Shown: positions 25,590-38,592, counted from the first letter of the stretch. The stretch: DNA of 64,000 nt from Vespa crabro (GCF_910589235.1 NC_060961.1:7679057-7743056); one strand, 5' to 3'. Notes: generated by a model not told the origin, from the letters alone. Translations and numbers: made by a program.

Positions 25590-25622
25590 TTAACAAAGAG
25601 CTAACGTCTTAACAAAGAGCTA
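25590..25622. repeat. 14-base direct repeat, 19-base period
   Basis: TTAACAAAGAGCTA occurs at 25590-25603 and 25609-25622, separated by ACGTC. Confidence 0.7.
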
Positions 25623-26665
25623 TCATCGAGATTAACATCGTTAACATCGATCTTTTCCTTTTTTGAAGAAATGTTCAGTAAAAAAAAAAAGAACAGGAAA
25701 GAAAGAACAAAATCAAGGTATATCGATTTCTTAACTTCGAACCAACTTACATGTTATTATTATTCCATCAATAAGTAATACGTACATATATAGCGGCCTG
25801 TTTATCGCACTCTTCTCGCAGTCTACCTTATCCTTAGGAAGCGGGCCAAGTGAGTTATGAACGTCTCGAAGGTGAGCCCGTCTTTCGTACATTTCTCGAG
25901 AATAAGCGTGGCTACATACGTACATACCTACGTTCTTACTCGAGAATGTAAGAGGACTTACGAATATGTGTTAGTGTCTTTCAGGATCCGAAGGAGGAGT
26001 ATGAAGAAACAAGCGAAGGAACGATTGTGTGGGTGTGTGTATGAAAGAAAGAGAGAAAGAGGGAGAAAGAGAGAGAAAAGACGAAACACAACATGGGAAA
26101 GGCGGCAAAGAGGATGATCATTGTTGTTGTAGTGGTGCATCGCACCCCAGAGTATCTTCTTAGCGCAAAAGCATAACGTCCAACCCCGTTGGGCCCAGCT
26201 CGATGTGTGATATATCGGCTCGTAAAAATCCAACGGGGAATAAAATATCTTCGTAGGATCTCAGGCCGAAGGTCACAGTCGCCGAAAGGGGCCCCTTCTT
26301 CCAGTCTCCACTTCGCATTTACGATGGTGACCAGCTAACACGTACATACATACTCGCGCGAAAATATTCTTGTGTAGGTGCGAACATTGTTAACAAGTCC
26401 CGTATTTTATACACTCCTTGAGAAACAACGAGGCGCGCTCTCTGTTGGAGGGAAGCGGCCTGAACGACAGGGGTGCTCCATTTAAACGATATTTAAACAA
26501 TTTGTTCGGATCTACGATATATTTGATTGAAGGATTTGAAATTTTGTAAAATCCAATCTGTAATGCGATCACTTTTAATTTAGTTTACCATTGGGAGAAT
26601 TCGAAATGAATAAAAGTTCCATTTATCAAGAGTATGCAATAATACAATGTAACGTTCGCAAAATT

Positions 26666-26681
26666 CACTATATATATAGTG
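26666..26681. other. 16-base perfect palindrome
   Basis: CACTATATATATAGTG is self-complementary. It is AT-core and lies just before a GT-rich run and a long (TA)n. Probably a by-product of TA expansion. Confidence 0.4.
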
Positions 26682-26736
26682 TATGAGTGTGTGTGTGCGT
26701 GAAAATTTTTTAATAACTACATTTTAATTAACTACG

Positions 26737-26738
<2 letters not shown>

Positions 26739-26797
<59 letters not shown>
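26739..26797. repeat. (TA)29 microsatellite
   Basis: Pure TA run. Confidence 0.9.
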
Positions 26798-26802
<5 letters not shown>

Positions 26803-26929
26803 GAAATGTTGATATCATGGAAAAAATGATCTGTACTAATTGATTATAGAATAAAGCTCGAATTTAATGAAGATAAATATCATGTAAAAATACGTTGATA
26901 TCATTCGAGGATCATCCAGAAAAGAACAT

Positions 26930-27140
26930 TTATGATAAGGCAAACAAGAAGGAATGAGAACCGTTTGGCGGCTTTATATCCAAAGGCTGTTACTCGACCT
27001 GCCATAATTTTAAGCATAAACACTGATTTGGCACGAGTACCGTGTCCGACGTCGCCCTATGCTCTTTTTACATAAACCTTATGGAACAATGAAGTCTGTT
27101 TACCGTGATTAACTCTTGGTCGAACGAGAGCGAAAGGAAA
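26930..27140. promoter_or_regulatory. Candidate conserved non-coding block
   Basis: Repeat-free block with GGCGGCTTTATATCC, GCCATAATTTTA, ATAAACA (forkhead core) and GAACAATG (Sox-like). It stands between a (TA)n tract and AT-rich filler. No coding frame of note. Confidence 0.2.
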
Positions 27141-27421
27141 ACGCCGGCATTGGATCGATTTACACTTCAGGATGCTGAGAAAAATAATATTCCATGAAAT
27201 ATCTCAAATATGTTCTTTCGTAACACAATGTTTAAAATAACAATCAACTAAATGAATAAAATAATTTTTCCTTCTTTTAATATTATATATTTTTTTTTCT
27301 AAAAATATTTATTCATATATTATTCATCGAAAAATATTTAATGACTTTAAATTCATCACCAACAAATGTACGAATTTTTTTCTCAATGAAATAATATCGT
27401 GGTTTCAAGACAAGACCGAAT

Positions 27422-27482
<61 letters not shown>

Positions 27483-27672
27483 GAAAAAAAAGAAAAGAAA
27501 AGATACCGATTGAGGCTCATCCGTCGAAATTCTGTCCAGTTCGAAAGGATAGGGTCGAAAGGATCCGCGGCACTTAGCGTGGATTCGCTTTATTCTGGCC
27601 AAGTGCTTCCGAATATTCCCCGCACGTGGTAGCTGGGGTCACGGGGTTACGGTAAGGAGCATAAGAAGAGAG

Positions 27673-27726
27673 AGAAAGAGAGAGAGCGAGAGAGAGAGAA
27701 AGAGAGAGAGCGAGAGAGAGAGAAAG
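27673..27726. repeat. 24-base tandem repeat within GA-rich sequence
   Basis: The unit AAAGAGAGAGAGCGAGAGAG plus four bases is repeated twice. The CG interruptions show that a higher-order unit was copied. Confidence 0.6.
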
Positions 27727-28079
27727 AATGAGAGATAGATAGATAGATATAGAAATGGTAGAAGGAGAGTGGCGGAAAGCTCTCGGTCCGTTCGTTTTCT
27801 CGTCGTTCTATTTCATTCCAGGCAGCCACCATCGAAGAATGGATAGAGGTGAAGGGTGGAGAAGGGTTTGGTGAACTCGGCAAAGGGGTAAGTGGAAAGT
27901 AGGAAAAGGAGGTGGACAAGAGGGAGAAATGGTGGGATTGGAGAAAGATGGAGGAAGAGGAGGAGGAGGAGGAGGACGGAAGAGGACGAAGGAGATGGAC
28001 GTAGAGGTGGAGTAGGAGGAAGAGAAGGAGAAGGAAGAGGAGGTGAAGAGAGGGTCGAAAGGGGATCGCTGCCTTCTGC

Positions 28080-28160
28080 ACACTGGCCCCAGCGGCGGCG
28101 TATTGATCCGGAGGCGGCGGCGGTCATCCGGCCGCTAATTAAATGCCAATCGCCGACCCT
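28080..28160. promoter_or_regulatory. GC-rich block with a TAATTAA site
   Basis: CAGCGGCGGCG, two CCGG words and GGCCGCTAATTAAATGCC stand out between a GGA-rich run and CCA-rich repeats. GC-rich sequence next to a homeodomain core resembles other blocks in this window. Confidence 0.2.
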
Positions 28161-28426
28161 CCCCACCCACGTCGTCCGACCAAACCTCACCCCACCCTCG
28201 TCACCACCACCACCGCCACCACCACCATCACCACCATCACTACCACTACCATCATCTCTACTACTACCAGTACGAGCTCCTGTCTACGCTCAATTCACCC
28301 TGTTCTTGCCGTGCATACACTGCTTTACGAACCGCCCCCTTTGAACGCGTACACAGACACACAGACAAGGACAGAGACGGTCGTCATATCCTGTAATATC
28401 GCTATATCCTCTAACCAACCCCTTTC

Positions 28427-28431
<5 letters not shown>

Positions 28432-28486
<55 letters not shown>
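28432..28486. repeat. (CT)n microsatellite
   Basis: Pure CT run of about 55 bases. A second run is at 28684-28745. Confidence 0.9.
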
Positions 28487-28488
<2 letters not shown>

Positions 28489-28680
28489 CCTCCGTATCAT
28501 ACTGTGGCCACGCGCGTTGTTTCATCGTCCATCGTGGTATGTGGCATGGCTAACCTTTATTATGCTGACAGTCTACAAAAGAGAATGGGTGAGAGGAAGT
28601 GTGGATGCTGATTTTCCTGTTACGAACGTTCTCTCTTCTTTCTTTTATAAAAAAAGATAAATTCACTAACTCTTCCTCTC

Positions 28681-28724
<44 letters not shown>

Positions 28725-28910
28725 TCTCTCTTTCTGTTTCTCCCTCTCTCTCACTTTTTTCGAGCTCCTTTTAATAAGCTTATGTAGACGTATTTCCGTA
28801 GGTAACGTTTTATAACCGGCTCGAGAATTACACCTGTACACGCGACGTACCTAAGCCGGAGACACGCGACGTGTACTCTTTGATAAGTTAATAGAGGCAC
28901 GCTTCTTCAT

Positions 28911-28930
28911 GTTCAGATTATTATCTGAAC
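28911..28930. other. Hairpin with an 8-base stem
   Basis: GTTCAGAT and ATCTGAAC flank TATT. It lies directly before a TA-rich tract. Confidence 0.4.
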
Positions 28931-28950
28931 GTACGAGTATATATACATCT

Positions 28951-29001
<51 letters not shown>

Positions 29002-30402
29002 ATTTTTTTCTCGATAGTATAAAAATTCTTGTAATGTAGAGGATAGTACTATATGATGGTGGATAGATATCAGTACCTAAGTATCGACGTGTTTAGCCGA
29101 ACGGAATTTTCTTCGATCTCAAGTCACCCCCTTCGCGAAGGGCCAAAGAAAGGCCGGTTGATTGACTTCCCATGAGACTCCACTTTCGGAAAACCACAGC
29201 TGATCCCTTCTGGCTATCTTAGCTTCTCTCGCCACTCTTGAGCCCTGTTCGAATCCACCGAACTCCTACGAACGTGACCAGTTTATTTTCTTCTATGGTT
29301 CATTGTTACTGTTACTGGAAAGGTATCGATAAAATCTATCGTATAATAATTCACTTTATTATTATATTTTTGATAATTATTCACATATATAATACCGTGA
29401 AAGATATTGGTATATTTATATCATTTCAATAAAAAAAAAAAAAAAACGAATAAAAAATTTGATAGAGGAAAAATATAAAAAAAAAGAAGAAGAGAGAAAC
29501 TGTTCGATTTTATAAATTAAAAAATCCATGCTTATGTTATTAAGTACATGACTACATGTTGGTAGTAAATCGGTGCTTTTCAAGCAAACCGGCATTTTTT
29601 AGAACTGAACTCCCATTGGTGCTCGGGTAGCCCCTTCTTTATTCGAGACGGTGTTAATTGGCGCGGAAGTAATTAAGAGATGGCCATCATCCCCGTATCC
29701 CTCAACTACCACCAATGTACTCTTTCTCTCTTTCTAGTCGTGCAGAGAGATAGAGAGAGGGAGAGAACCCCCTTCTAGACCCGCCAACCCCCTGGTTAAC
29801 GAGCGAACGTTGCTCTGGGAGATGGCAGCGTCGTGATTAATAACAAGGTCCTCTCCAAACCTTGGCGCACAGCCTCGACGTCGAAAGGTTGTAGGTGAAA
29901 TTCCTCTTACGCTTAGTCTCGCTCGCGCCAACAAACGAGACCGTGTAAGAGTACACCATTAGTACATATTTATGTACATACATAAGATGTGTATATATAT
30001 ATATATATATAAATACATACATGTGTGTATATACATGTATGTGGAAACGAGTGGTATGAGGAAGATCTTTTTTCTTTCATTTCTTTTTTTCACCTCAGAA
30101 CGCTTGTTCCTGACATCCGTGGACCGAAGAGCAATCTACTCATCGATCACCCTCCAGTTAACACGTCCGCACCTAGCCTTGAAAATCTTACTTGTGTGCC
30201 TTTTCGAAAGATGATCATCTCTCCTCTAGAAGTCTTCTTTTCTATCGGACAGATCAATGGAGTCAAAAGAGAAATTTTAGAAACGTTACATTCTGATTTC
30301 ATTATAGTAAAGTATCATTGAGAAGTATATGCAGGTAGAATTAATTAATCCATTATTATATATTATAATAAGCAATACAAATCCCATTGGTCTCCTTTTT
30401 CA

Positions 30403-30423
30403 TCGAACGTAATTCACGTTCGA
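30403..30423. other. Hairpin with an 8-base stem
   Basis: TCGAACGT and ACGTTCGA flank AATTC in otherwise AT-rich sequence. Confidence 0.4.
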
Positions 30424-30471
30424 GATATAGTCGACTGTTACAAATAATCGCCCTCTTTCTTTCTCTTTCTT

Positions 30472-30505
<34 letters not shown>

Positions 30506-30695
30506 TCTTCCTTTCTTTTTCATACTCATGCTCGTCCGTAGAGTGTCTAGTTATAACGAATAATAACATATTAAAAGGTACGACGGGATAACGAGTTACG
30601 CGCAATTAATTTTGCTTTCAGGCCCTTCGCGTGAACGAGTAGTAAACTCTAGGGAGAAAAACGCTTTAAATCCCCATTGTCCGCTTCTCTTTCTT

Positions 30696-30727
<32 letters not shown>

Positions 30728-30848
30728 ACTCATCCTCTTTTTCTTTTTTTCTATCTTTCTCACTTTAATCACCGGATCATTCGTCAGTGGTTGGAATCGA
30801 GGCTGCAGGAAAAATCGTGAAGACCCTTCGAGTAGGCTAGAGAAAAAG

Positions 30849-30893
<45 letters not shown>

Positions 30894-31241
30894 AAACTCT
30901 GGTAAAAGAAGAAGAGGGAAAGAAGAGTCGAAAGGGGGATGGGAGTAAAAAAGGGAAAGAGACGGCATTTTCGAGCTATCAGTCTGCTCTTCAACGAGGC
31001 ATATCAATCTCTTCGTCTATATATCTGTCTCGTCCTGGCATCGCTTATGCTGCTTCGGATTATCACGGCGCGTCATTAGAGATCCGAGGAGGTCACACCT
31101 GGCGCCCCCAGCTACGGCCCTGACGTGGGTAGCTAAGGCTAATGGCGCGGCAGATGCGGATCATCCTCCATTCTTCCCAAATCTTCATAAATATCCCGCG
31201 AGATATTGGTATATGTACGCATGTATACAACACACTTCTTT

Positions 31242-31298
<57 letters not shown>
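31242..31298. repeat. (TA)n with one ACAT interruption
   Basis: Two TA blocks. A third TA run is at 31349-31380. Confidence 0.9.
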
Positions 31299-31300
<2 letters not shown>

Positions 31301-31345
31301 CACGAATTTACATACATAAGTATTTCCTCCACATATATCACACAT

Positions 31346-31348
<3 letters not shown>

Positions 31349-31389
<41 letters not shown>

Positions 31390-31390
31390 G
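31349..31390. repeat. (TA)n microsatellite
   Basis: TA run to 31380, then GTATATATAG. Confidence 0.85.
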
Positions 31391-31408
31391 ATGTATAGAT
31401 GTATATAT

Positions 31409-31636
31409 ATGGCTGTATACAGAGGATCGAGCTTTTTCGAGTTGGCTCGATCCAAGATCTTATTTCCGATCGAAGCTGGACTGCCCCGAAGGGATACATT
31501 GTTTCCATCGAGCCACCTACGAGAGACCTCCAATTTTTATGATATACAGCCGCAACGCGACGTTCCTGGAATAGAATTCATGATACCATCTCGACGACCT
31601 GTAACGGACCTTTTTACGAACGCCTTTACGTTGTAG
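31409..31636 (+). other. Open frame of 75 codons after a TA microsatellite, unassigned
   Basis: From ATG at 31409 the peptide begins MAVYRGSSFFELARSK and is compositionally ordinary to the stop at 31636. The start lies at the edge of a (TA)n tract with a poor context. No domain is recognised. It may be chance. Confidence 0.1.
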
Positions 31637-32694
31637 ACGATACGTCGTAACTTTCAAAGGAATTGGCTAGAGGCTACGTAATTTTTGTTCTTTAGCTTCC
31701 TTTTTTCTTTTCTTCCTCTTTTCTTTTTTTTCATTTTTTTTTATTTTTTTTTCATTTTTTTTTTCTTAAGAAACACGAGCTTTACAAAATCTTTAATTGT
31801 GTAGAAGTAGTGACCTAATTGCCAGAGTACGTAAAAGACTCGTCGAGTTAACGGTATAATTCGAGCGGAGCTTATCGACTTAGAGCTTACAAAATGGCTC
31901 TGTTGTACGCGACGTAAGAAGTTTACCCTCGAGCGACTCCACCTCCTTTCTTCGATCGAAGTCACTTGCACGCAACAGGCAAGAAGGGTGCCCGCTTGTG
32001 TATAATTTTGAGAAGAAAATATTGTAGTCGCGAGGATCTAAGCTAGTTTTCTCGTAGGTGGTATCAATGTGTCACGCGAAACTCGAGACGTCGAAATCAT
32101 TGTCCATTTTCTTTTTCTTTTTTTTCTTCTTTTTCTATTTTATTTTTTTTTTTGTACTATCTCTCGAACCAATCGATCTTTGTAAAAACAAAACAAAAAA
32201 AAGACAGATAAAAGTAATCAATAAAATGAACGAATATGTATTGTCATTTTCAAGGTCGCGAACAACGATCGTCAAAAAGAAAAGAACAAATTAAAAAAAT
32301 ACCGAGATAAAAATATCCTATCCTTTATGATTTTTAATAACGATCGTGTGTCGACATCGAACGATGTCATGAATCTCTTAGATACGTTAGTTCGTCTTTC
32401 ACATCCCTTTCTAAGGATCACGACTCAACTCGAGGATCGATCGATCGTTAGGAGAAGAGGAAAGAGCTCTCTTTCGCGCGATTACTCGTCTCGAATCGTT
32501 CGAGGATCCCTATGCACGGGCCCACCGCCGTTGAATATGTATATCAGGAAGTGCATTGCCCTTGGAATCCTGCCAATAGATTAATAGCCACGGAATGATG
32601 CTCGAGATTTCGCTCGATATGTACTATAGTATATCGCATTACGGGAAATGACGTGACAAAATGTTAGTCGAATGACTTCGCGAACGCGAGCGCG

Positions 32695-32698
<4 letters not shown>

Positions 32699-32739
<41 letters not shown>

Positions 32740-32785
32740 GTGAGAGAAAGAGAGAGAGAAAGAAAGAAAGAAAGAAAGAAAGAAA
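32699..32785. repeat. (GA)n passing into (GAAA)n
   Basis: GA run to about 32737, then GTGA and GAAA repeats. Confidence 0.9.
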
Positions 32786-33010
32786 GGACACATTCGAAGG
32801 GTCGAGGTCGGGAATGAGAAGAGACCGAAGAAAGGGGAGAGGGAAGAGGAATAAAGTGGTGGATCCCAAGGAGATCGCATAATCACTTCTTCTTTCTTCC
32901 ATTCCCAGTGATCTCTTTAGGTATCCAGCACTCTGACTTTCTTTGTGAATCGATCACCGATGATCGAGACAAGGAGAGTGAGAGAAGGAGAAAGAGAAAG
33001 AGAAAGAAAA

Positions 33011-33045
<35 letters not shown>

Positions 33046-34495
33046 TCGGTTGATCCTACTGGTTGGTAATGCAACATCGTTGTGATCTTAATAACGTCGA
33101 AAATATATATGAATATAAATGAATGGTATAAAACTTCAAAAAAAAAGCAATTTAATAATACTTAAGAATCCTTTTCGTTATTGTTAAAAATATGATATGA
33201 ATCAACGTTAGCGAGTATCTTGCGTAATTCATGACGATATATAGATAAGGGGTGAGGGAGAAGTAGGATTATACTTAAGAATCATCAACGCGATATCAAC
33301 GTCAACCTAAAATATCTCGATAAAAAATGAGAAATACGAGAACAACGTACGGAATCTATTGCGATATCGTCGATTTGACCCAATTTCGAAAAAGAGCCAG
33401 TTGTCGGTTTTACGACGGCGTCAAGAGTACCGTTCCCTTTTCTTTTCTCTTTTGTTCGTTGGCCGTCGTCGATTCACCCTTGCAAAGGCGGATGCTTACG
33501 AAGCAGACGTCAAAACATTCGTGAAATATGAGGGTGCGCCTCGCGGAAGATCGATTCCCTAGGACCCTTAGATGAAGAGAGTACGTTCTCTCTCTCTTTC
33601 TCTCTCTCTTTTTCTCTCATTCGTTCTCTTCTCGAAAAGCGAGGTGCTTCGCATTGTTAAAAGCCCGTTATAGATTATGCATTAAACGCGAAGTAGAATA
33701 GGAGAGATAGCGTAACAATGGATCGGCTACTTCTGCTCTTCCCTGGAGGACTACGTCGTACGTCATCCTTCAATCGCGCCATCATTATAACTACAGAAAT
33801 GTGACGTATCCTTCGTGATCGGAAAATATTATGCGGTTTTTTTTTCTTTTTTCTTTTTTCTTTTTCTTTCCCTCTTGACGTTTCAACCGATCGTCCTTTA
33901 TCAACGAACGATGCTCTCTCGATTTTTCTTCTCCCTTTTTAAAAAAAAAAAAAAATAAAAAGAAAGAAAGAGATAGAATAAATACGACGTTCAAATGTCA
34001 AGAAAAAAAAAAAAGAAAGAAAAGAAGAAAAAAGAAATGTAATTTTCGCAATGATCCTTCGTCGTCTTACACGTTTTTTTTATATCATCATAGACTTTTG
34101 ACCACGTCTAAGATCTAATCGACCTTAAAAGATACTACTTACTTTTTGCTTTCTTTTTTTTTGCTTCCTTCTTCAAAATCAGACGATCATAGTCGACCCG
34201 TTAAAAGTCACGTTCTCTTAAACGACGTATCTCAAACAAGCCTATTATTAAATTCGAACTCGGAATCCTTTAAAAGCACATTTTGTGAATCTTCCGATAC
34301 GATACCTTAACTCTCCTCTCTTAATCTCGATTCCTCGATCCAGACAAACCGTGCTAACCGCCGAATGTCGATCGAATTACCGGCCATTTCGACGTCCCCG
34401 AGTGGACTGAGAGCAAAAATAATGCATGTAATCTGGCTCGCAAAGCCGTTTGACCTCTCCTCTCTCTTCTCGTTCTCTCTCTCTCATTCTCTCTT

Positions 34496-34526
<31 letters not shown>

Positions 34527-34792
34527 TTCTCCCTCTCTTTCTTTCTTTCTCTGTCGAATATAATGTCTAACCCTAATATTATCCAAAATATCTTCTCGAC
34601 GCTATACTAGGGAGATGGACGAGACAATGTGGCGTAGGAAAGGAAGAAAAAAGTGAAAAAGTGAAAAAGGTAAAAGGTAGAAGAAAAAGAGGGGAGAGAG
34701 AAAGAGAAAGAAAGAGAATAAGAGAGTGAGAGAGAGATAAATAGAGAGGGGTGGGACAGGGGATAAAAAGAAGAGGCACGCGATTACGAGGA

Positions 34793-34942
34793 TTACGGGA
34801 AAGCCGACGTGACTCCATATGCGAGAGATATTACACGAACGTGTAATTTCACTATTACGGCTAATCTGTTGACATTAGAGAACAGTCGGCCAAATTGTTG
34901 GGTCTCCAAATCGGAGCAGACTTCGTTTGCCGCATCGGCCAT
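34793..34942 (-). other. Open frame of 49 codons with a good start context, unassigned
   Basis: The minus-strand ATG at 34942 is in the context ATAATGGCC. The peptide starts MADAANEVCSDLETQQF and ends at a stop at 34793. It is not repetitive and no family is recognised. The DNA is complex and could equally be a conserved non-coding element. Confidence 0.1.
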
Positions 34943-35155
34943 TATGTTAAACAGTTTAAACCATTCTAAACGACCGAAACGAGCACTGCCCCGGTGCGGT
35001 TCTCTTCTCGTTCTTTTCTCTACGACGACGATTATTCTAATCTTGTCTCTCCGCATTCTAGATCCGGCATCGTCTCGACAAAACCACCAGCATAGATTAA
35101 TCGCTGTTCTTCTTTCCCCATTCGATCACGCGAAAAAAAAAGAGATTAAACGAAT

Positions 35156-35158
<3 letters not shown>

Positions 35159-35192
<34 letters not shown>
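35159..35192. repeat. (TA)17 microsatellite
   Basis: Pure TA run. Confidence 0.9.
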
Positions 35193-35195
<3 letters not shown>

Positions 35196-35459
35196 ATAGT
35201 TTTATCTCTATGAATGAGTTACGTTGTCAAAAAATTATCGTTCTCGATACCTATACTTCATAAATTATTACTTTGAAATTAAACGATATTAAAAATAATT
35301 AAATCATTTGTTATAAGAGTTCATTTAGTTTCGTCATTCGACTGATTCTTCGTAGAAATTATAAAAGACGTTTGAAGATGTTACAAGCAATTTACAAGGA
35401 TAGTCGATCGTTGAAATTGAGTAGGATCTATACGAAGAAAGATCAAAATGTTATCTCTT

Positions 35460-35492
<33 letters not shown>

Positions 35493-35775
35493 TTCTCTCA
35501 TAAGATTTTATTATCATCGTGACGACTTGTCGTTACGTCACTCTCTCGCGACGCGTCCATCCAGCCATTGTCATCACCCTAGCGATTGTCGACAGTCATC
35601 CGGCACGATTGAGCGAGCGGCCGCGACCTTCGCGCAATTAAAACCTCTTGAAGTTTCATGCGTTACGCGCGACAATATCTATAGTAGTGGTGGCACGATG
35701 AATGCATTGTTAACGGGAAACGAAGTATTCGTGACTTTGACGCATCGAACTTGTCGCGAGATCTCGCACAACTCG

Positions 35776-35783
35776 ATCTATTC
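35776..35783. repeat. Left target-site duplication of the hAT-type element
   Basis: ATCTATTC directly abuts the left terminus and is repeated exactly at 36157-36164. Eight bases is the length expected for hAT insertion. Confidence 0.88.
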
Positions 35784-36156
35784 CAGTGGTTTTCAAACTT
35801 TTCTAAGTCTCAAGAGATATTTTATATATATACAATCAACGTATAAATCTACATACAAAAACAATAACGATCTACGATGTTCTGAAAGTATTTTTTCTTC
35901 TTTTTTTTTCTTTTTTTAAAAAAGAACTAAAATGCCTTATCATCTCTTTTTTCTCTTTCTTTTCTTTTTTTCTTTTTTTTTTTTTTTGTCAAAACACAAT
36001 TATACTACCAAACAAACTATAAGAGCACACTGAGATGTTTATTGAACAAATAAAAAAATATTGAATGAACTTGATGTGGATTCGGGTTCTTTTAGCAAAC
36101 ATTCTGACTTGTAATACCTCTTAGATCAATATAACATGGATCATTGAAAACCACTG
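35784..36156. mobile_element. Non-autonomous hAT-type DNA transposon (MITE), 373 bases
   Basis: Seen: the left end starts CAGTGGTTTTCAAACTTTT, and the right end is TTGAAAACCACTG, the exact reverse complement of the first 13 bases. Both sides carry the same 8 bases, ATCTATTC (35776-35783 and 36157-36164). Known: hAT superfamily elements make 8-base target duplications, and many have ends close to CAGTGGTTCTCAAACTTTTT. The inside is AT-rich with two long pyrimidine runs and no transposase frame. Ends and target duplication are intact, so the insertion is probably fairly young or well preserved. It sits in presumed intron or flanking DNA of the basonuclin-like gene. Confidence 0.88.
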
Positions 36157-36164
36157 ATCTATTC
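36157..36164. repeat. Right target-site duplication of the hAT-type element
   Basis: ATCTATTC directly follows the right terminus and matches the copy at 35776-35783 with no mismatch. Confidence 0.88.
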
Positions 36165-37222
36165 CAACGATAGAAGTAAAAGAAGAAAAATGAAAAGAAT
36201 TGGGGTTGGACTCGAATGACGAAGAGGAGCACGAGAGTCTCTCCGAGCAGTGAAAATCTTTATTAATGAACCGTCACACTTACTCAGCCATTTACTCAGC
36301 GTTCGACGTTTCGCTTTGGATCATTTTTTGCCGAGGAGTACGGTACGATAATTTTGACGCGATTACAGAATGCCGATGAATAATACGTTTAAAATCCTAT
36401 TAACCTCCGTACGTATATATATACATATATATATATATATACACATACACACACACACGCATATATATATATATATATATACGCGAGCAACATCGTTTTC
36501 TTCCATCGCGAGCGTTGATAATCTTCTTAACTACGCGATTTATTTCGAGCGCCTTCTACGTTTTATTTCTTTTGCAAAGTGCACGTAGAGAAAAAAAAAG
36601 AAAAAAGAAAAAAAAAGAGAGAAAGAAGAATAATAAGAAGGAGATGAAGACGAAGGAGCAGAAGAAACAGCGTTCCTTTCAACGATATAAACATTGTCGT
36701 GGTAATCTCTTCTGTAAGCCTTTGAAAGCGTTCATTAATTTTCCATTACCTTCGTCGTCTCTATTTTATGAACACTCCTCGTTCTCGTCCTCGTCGTCAT
36801 CCTCCTCCTCCTCCTCCTTCACCTTCTCCTTCTCCTTCTCCTCCTCCTTCTTCTTCTTCTTCTCCTTTTTTTTCATCTCCTTCCTCTTCTTCAAACAATG
36901 ACAAAAATGGCAGGCCAAGTGACGCGAATAAAATACACGCACGTCGAACGGAAGATACGAGTAAATTGAGGATAAGTAGATCGAGGAGGATGAAGGTGCG
37001 TGACGAGGTGCCTTTCTTCCAATTTTTTTTTCGAGGCTGACCGAGCTCCTCTCGATGAGTGTCACAAAAGAATACTCGGATCTTCTCCGGCGTATCGGTC
37101 TCTCTTTTCGCATTCGTCTTTCACGTTCGAGTCATTCGTCGAGCAGCACGACACTTCTTGTCGGCTGTCGCATCAAAAAAATAAAAGGAAGGATATCCCG
37201 AGAGTTCTTATATAAATGTGTC

Positions 37223-37226
<4 letters not shown>

Positions 37227-37282
<56 letters not shown>
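37227..37282. repeat. (TG)28 microsatellite
   Basis: 56 bases of uninterrupted TG, the longest TG tract here. It is Z-DNA prone and followed by GTAC/TATA-rich variants. Confidence 0.9.
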
Positions 37283-37285
<3 letters not shown>

Positions 37286-38569
37286 ATACATATACAAACA
37301 CGTAAAAAAACTTATAACTGTGTGCGTTTGTATGTGTATGTGTATATATATATGTGCACGTGTAAGTATATGTGAGAAGGAAAAGACGCGAGATGAAACA
37401 ACAATGAAAGGCATCAATGAGGGAACCGCGTGTCGGTGGAGGCACAAATTACAGGCGATTGCCGTTCCCTCCTTGAAACCATCCTCGTCGTTCGTCCTCG
37501 TCCTCCGAGGTGACAAGCATCCCGAGTATTTTTTCTCGATCGGCCCATCCAATGGCGTAGAGAAACTGCACCTTCTTCGATCGGCGTTAACCCCGCGATT
37601 CGTTCATCACTAACGTAATCATTACTCCGTATTAATTTGATAAATTCGATTTATTTTCTGATGAGTTTTTATAGATTTTTTTTCTTCTTTTTTTTTTCTA
37701 AACGATATGAAAGCATTCGACGTTCAATATTTAGATGAAAATGATTTAATGACTTAACGCGAATCTACGCGAATATAACATTCGTTATAACATAGATTGA
37801 AGTATTTATTTATTTTTCCTTTTTTTTTCCCACTTCGAACGAATAAGCATTATTCATCGTTGATGCATTCGAAGTTTATGAAGTTATTAATACAATCATG
37901 AAAACTGTAGCTTTCCTACGCCCCTGCGACCAAGGTGCGAGCCGCAAAAGAATAGACGGAATGAGAAGAGTGTGAAGTGTGAAGACGGTTAGGGACTCGT
38001 TAGCTCGAATGATAAGTCGGAGCAATTTCACAGCTTGAAGCGCCGACAAAACAGGAACTGGCAGATGCCTACGTCCGAGATCCACGTGAGAGCCTATTCT
38101 TTGGTAGTGAGCGATTCTGCGGGAGGGCTACTTAGAAGTTGAACGTTGATCGTTATGTCTACCCACTACGGTGATACTTAATTCTACCATGACTTAAAAA
38201 GAACTGTGAATACCATCGAAAATTTTATCAATTCCATATAATTCCCAAATTTCGATATTTCTTTTTCGAAGAATCGAAGAAATAAATATATTATCTTTGA
38301 ATTAAAACAATAAAAATCGAACAAATAAATTGGATACTTCGTCTAAATACAGTGATATAATGCTCGAATTCATTTGAAGATTGAAGTTCGATGAAGTTCC
38401 TTCTGTACAATTTTACGTCTTAAGACCAGTGTTTTACTCTCTCAGAATAAAAATCCTATCTGACTGAAAGACCTAGCAGGGAACTTGAAGGAAAATAGAA
38501 TCAGAGAGAAAGAGATAGAAAGAGGAGAAAAGATAGCGAGGTAGAGAGACAGAGAGACAGAGAGAGATA

Positions 38570-38592
38570 GAGATAGAAACAGATAGATAGAT

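Larger units (their letters stand above)
17201..28000. other. Presumed intron or upstream flank of the basonuclin-like exon
   Basis: AT-rich filler with the regulatory candidates listed. Other contents are a (CCCG)n run at 21397-21432, a T-rich run at 23040-23130, A-rich runs at 24300-24550, and a complex block at 22820-23010. A strong minus-strand donor (CAGAG|GTAAGT) sits at 18372/18373. Confidence 0.5.
28001..35775. other. Non-coding stretch between the 28 kb GC block and the hAT-type element
   Basis: GGA-rich (27940-28060) and CCA-rich (28198-28260) simple sequence, many CT/GA tracts, and complex DNA at 29050-29280, 31390-31640, 32330-32580, 34800-35090 and 35520-35770. No recognised exon. 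Confidence 0.55.

Noticed and set aside
27813..28344. Long overlapping frames on both strands (up to 150 codons)
   Set aside because: They are translations of GGA, CCA and CT simple sequence and encode only Arg/Gly/Glu- or Ser/Pro-rich low complexity.
29200..29290. tRNA B-box-like GTTCGAATCC near 29250
   Set aside because: No matching A box, acceptor stem or anticodon arm could be built around it.
36765..36900. Ser/Phe-rich frame over TCC/TTC repeats
   Set aside because: Low-complexity translation on both strands, with no other coding evidence.
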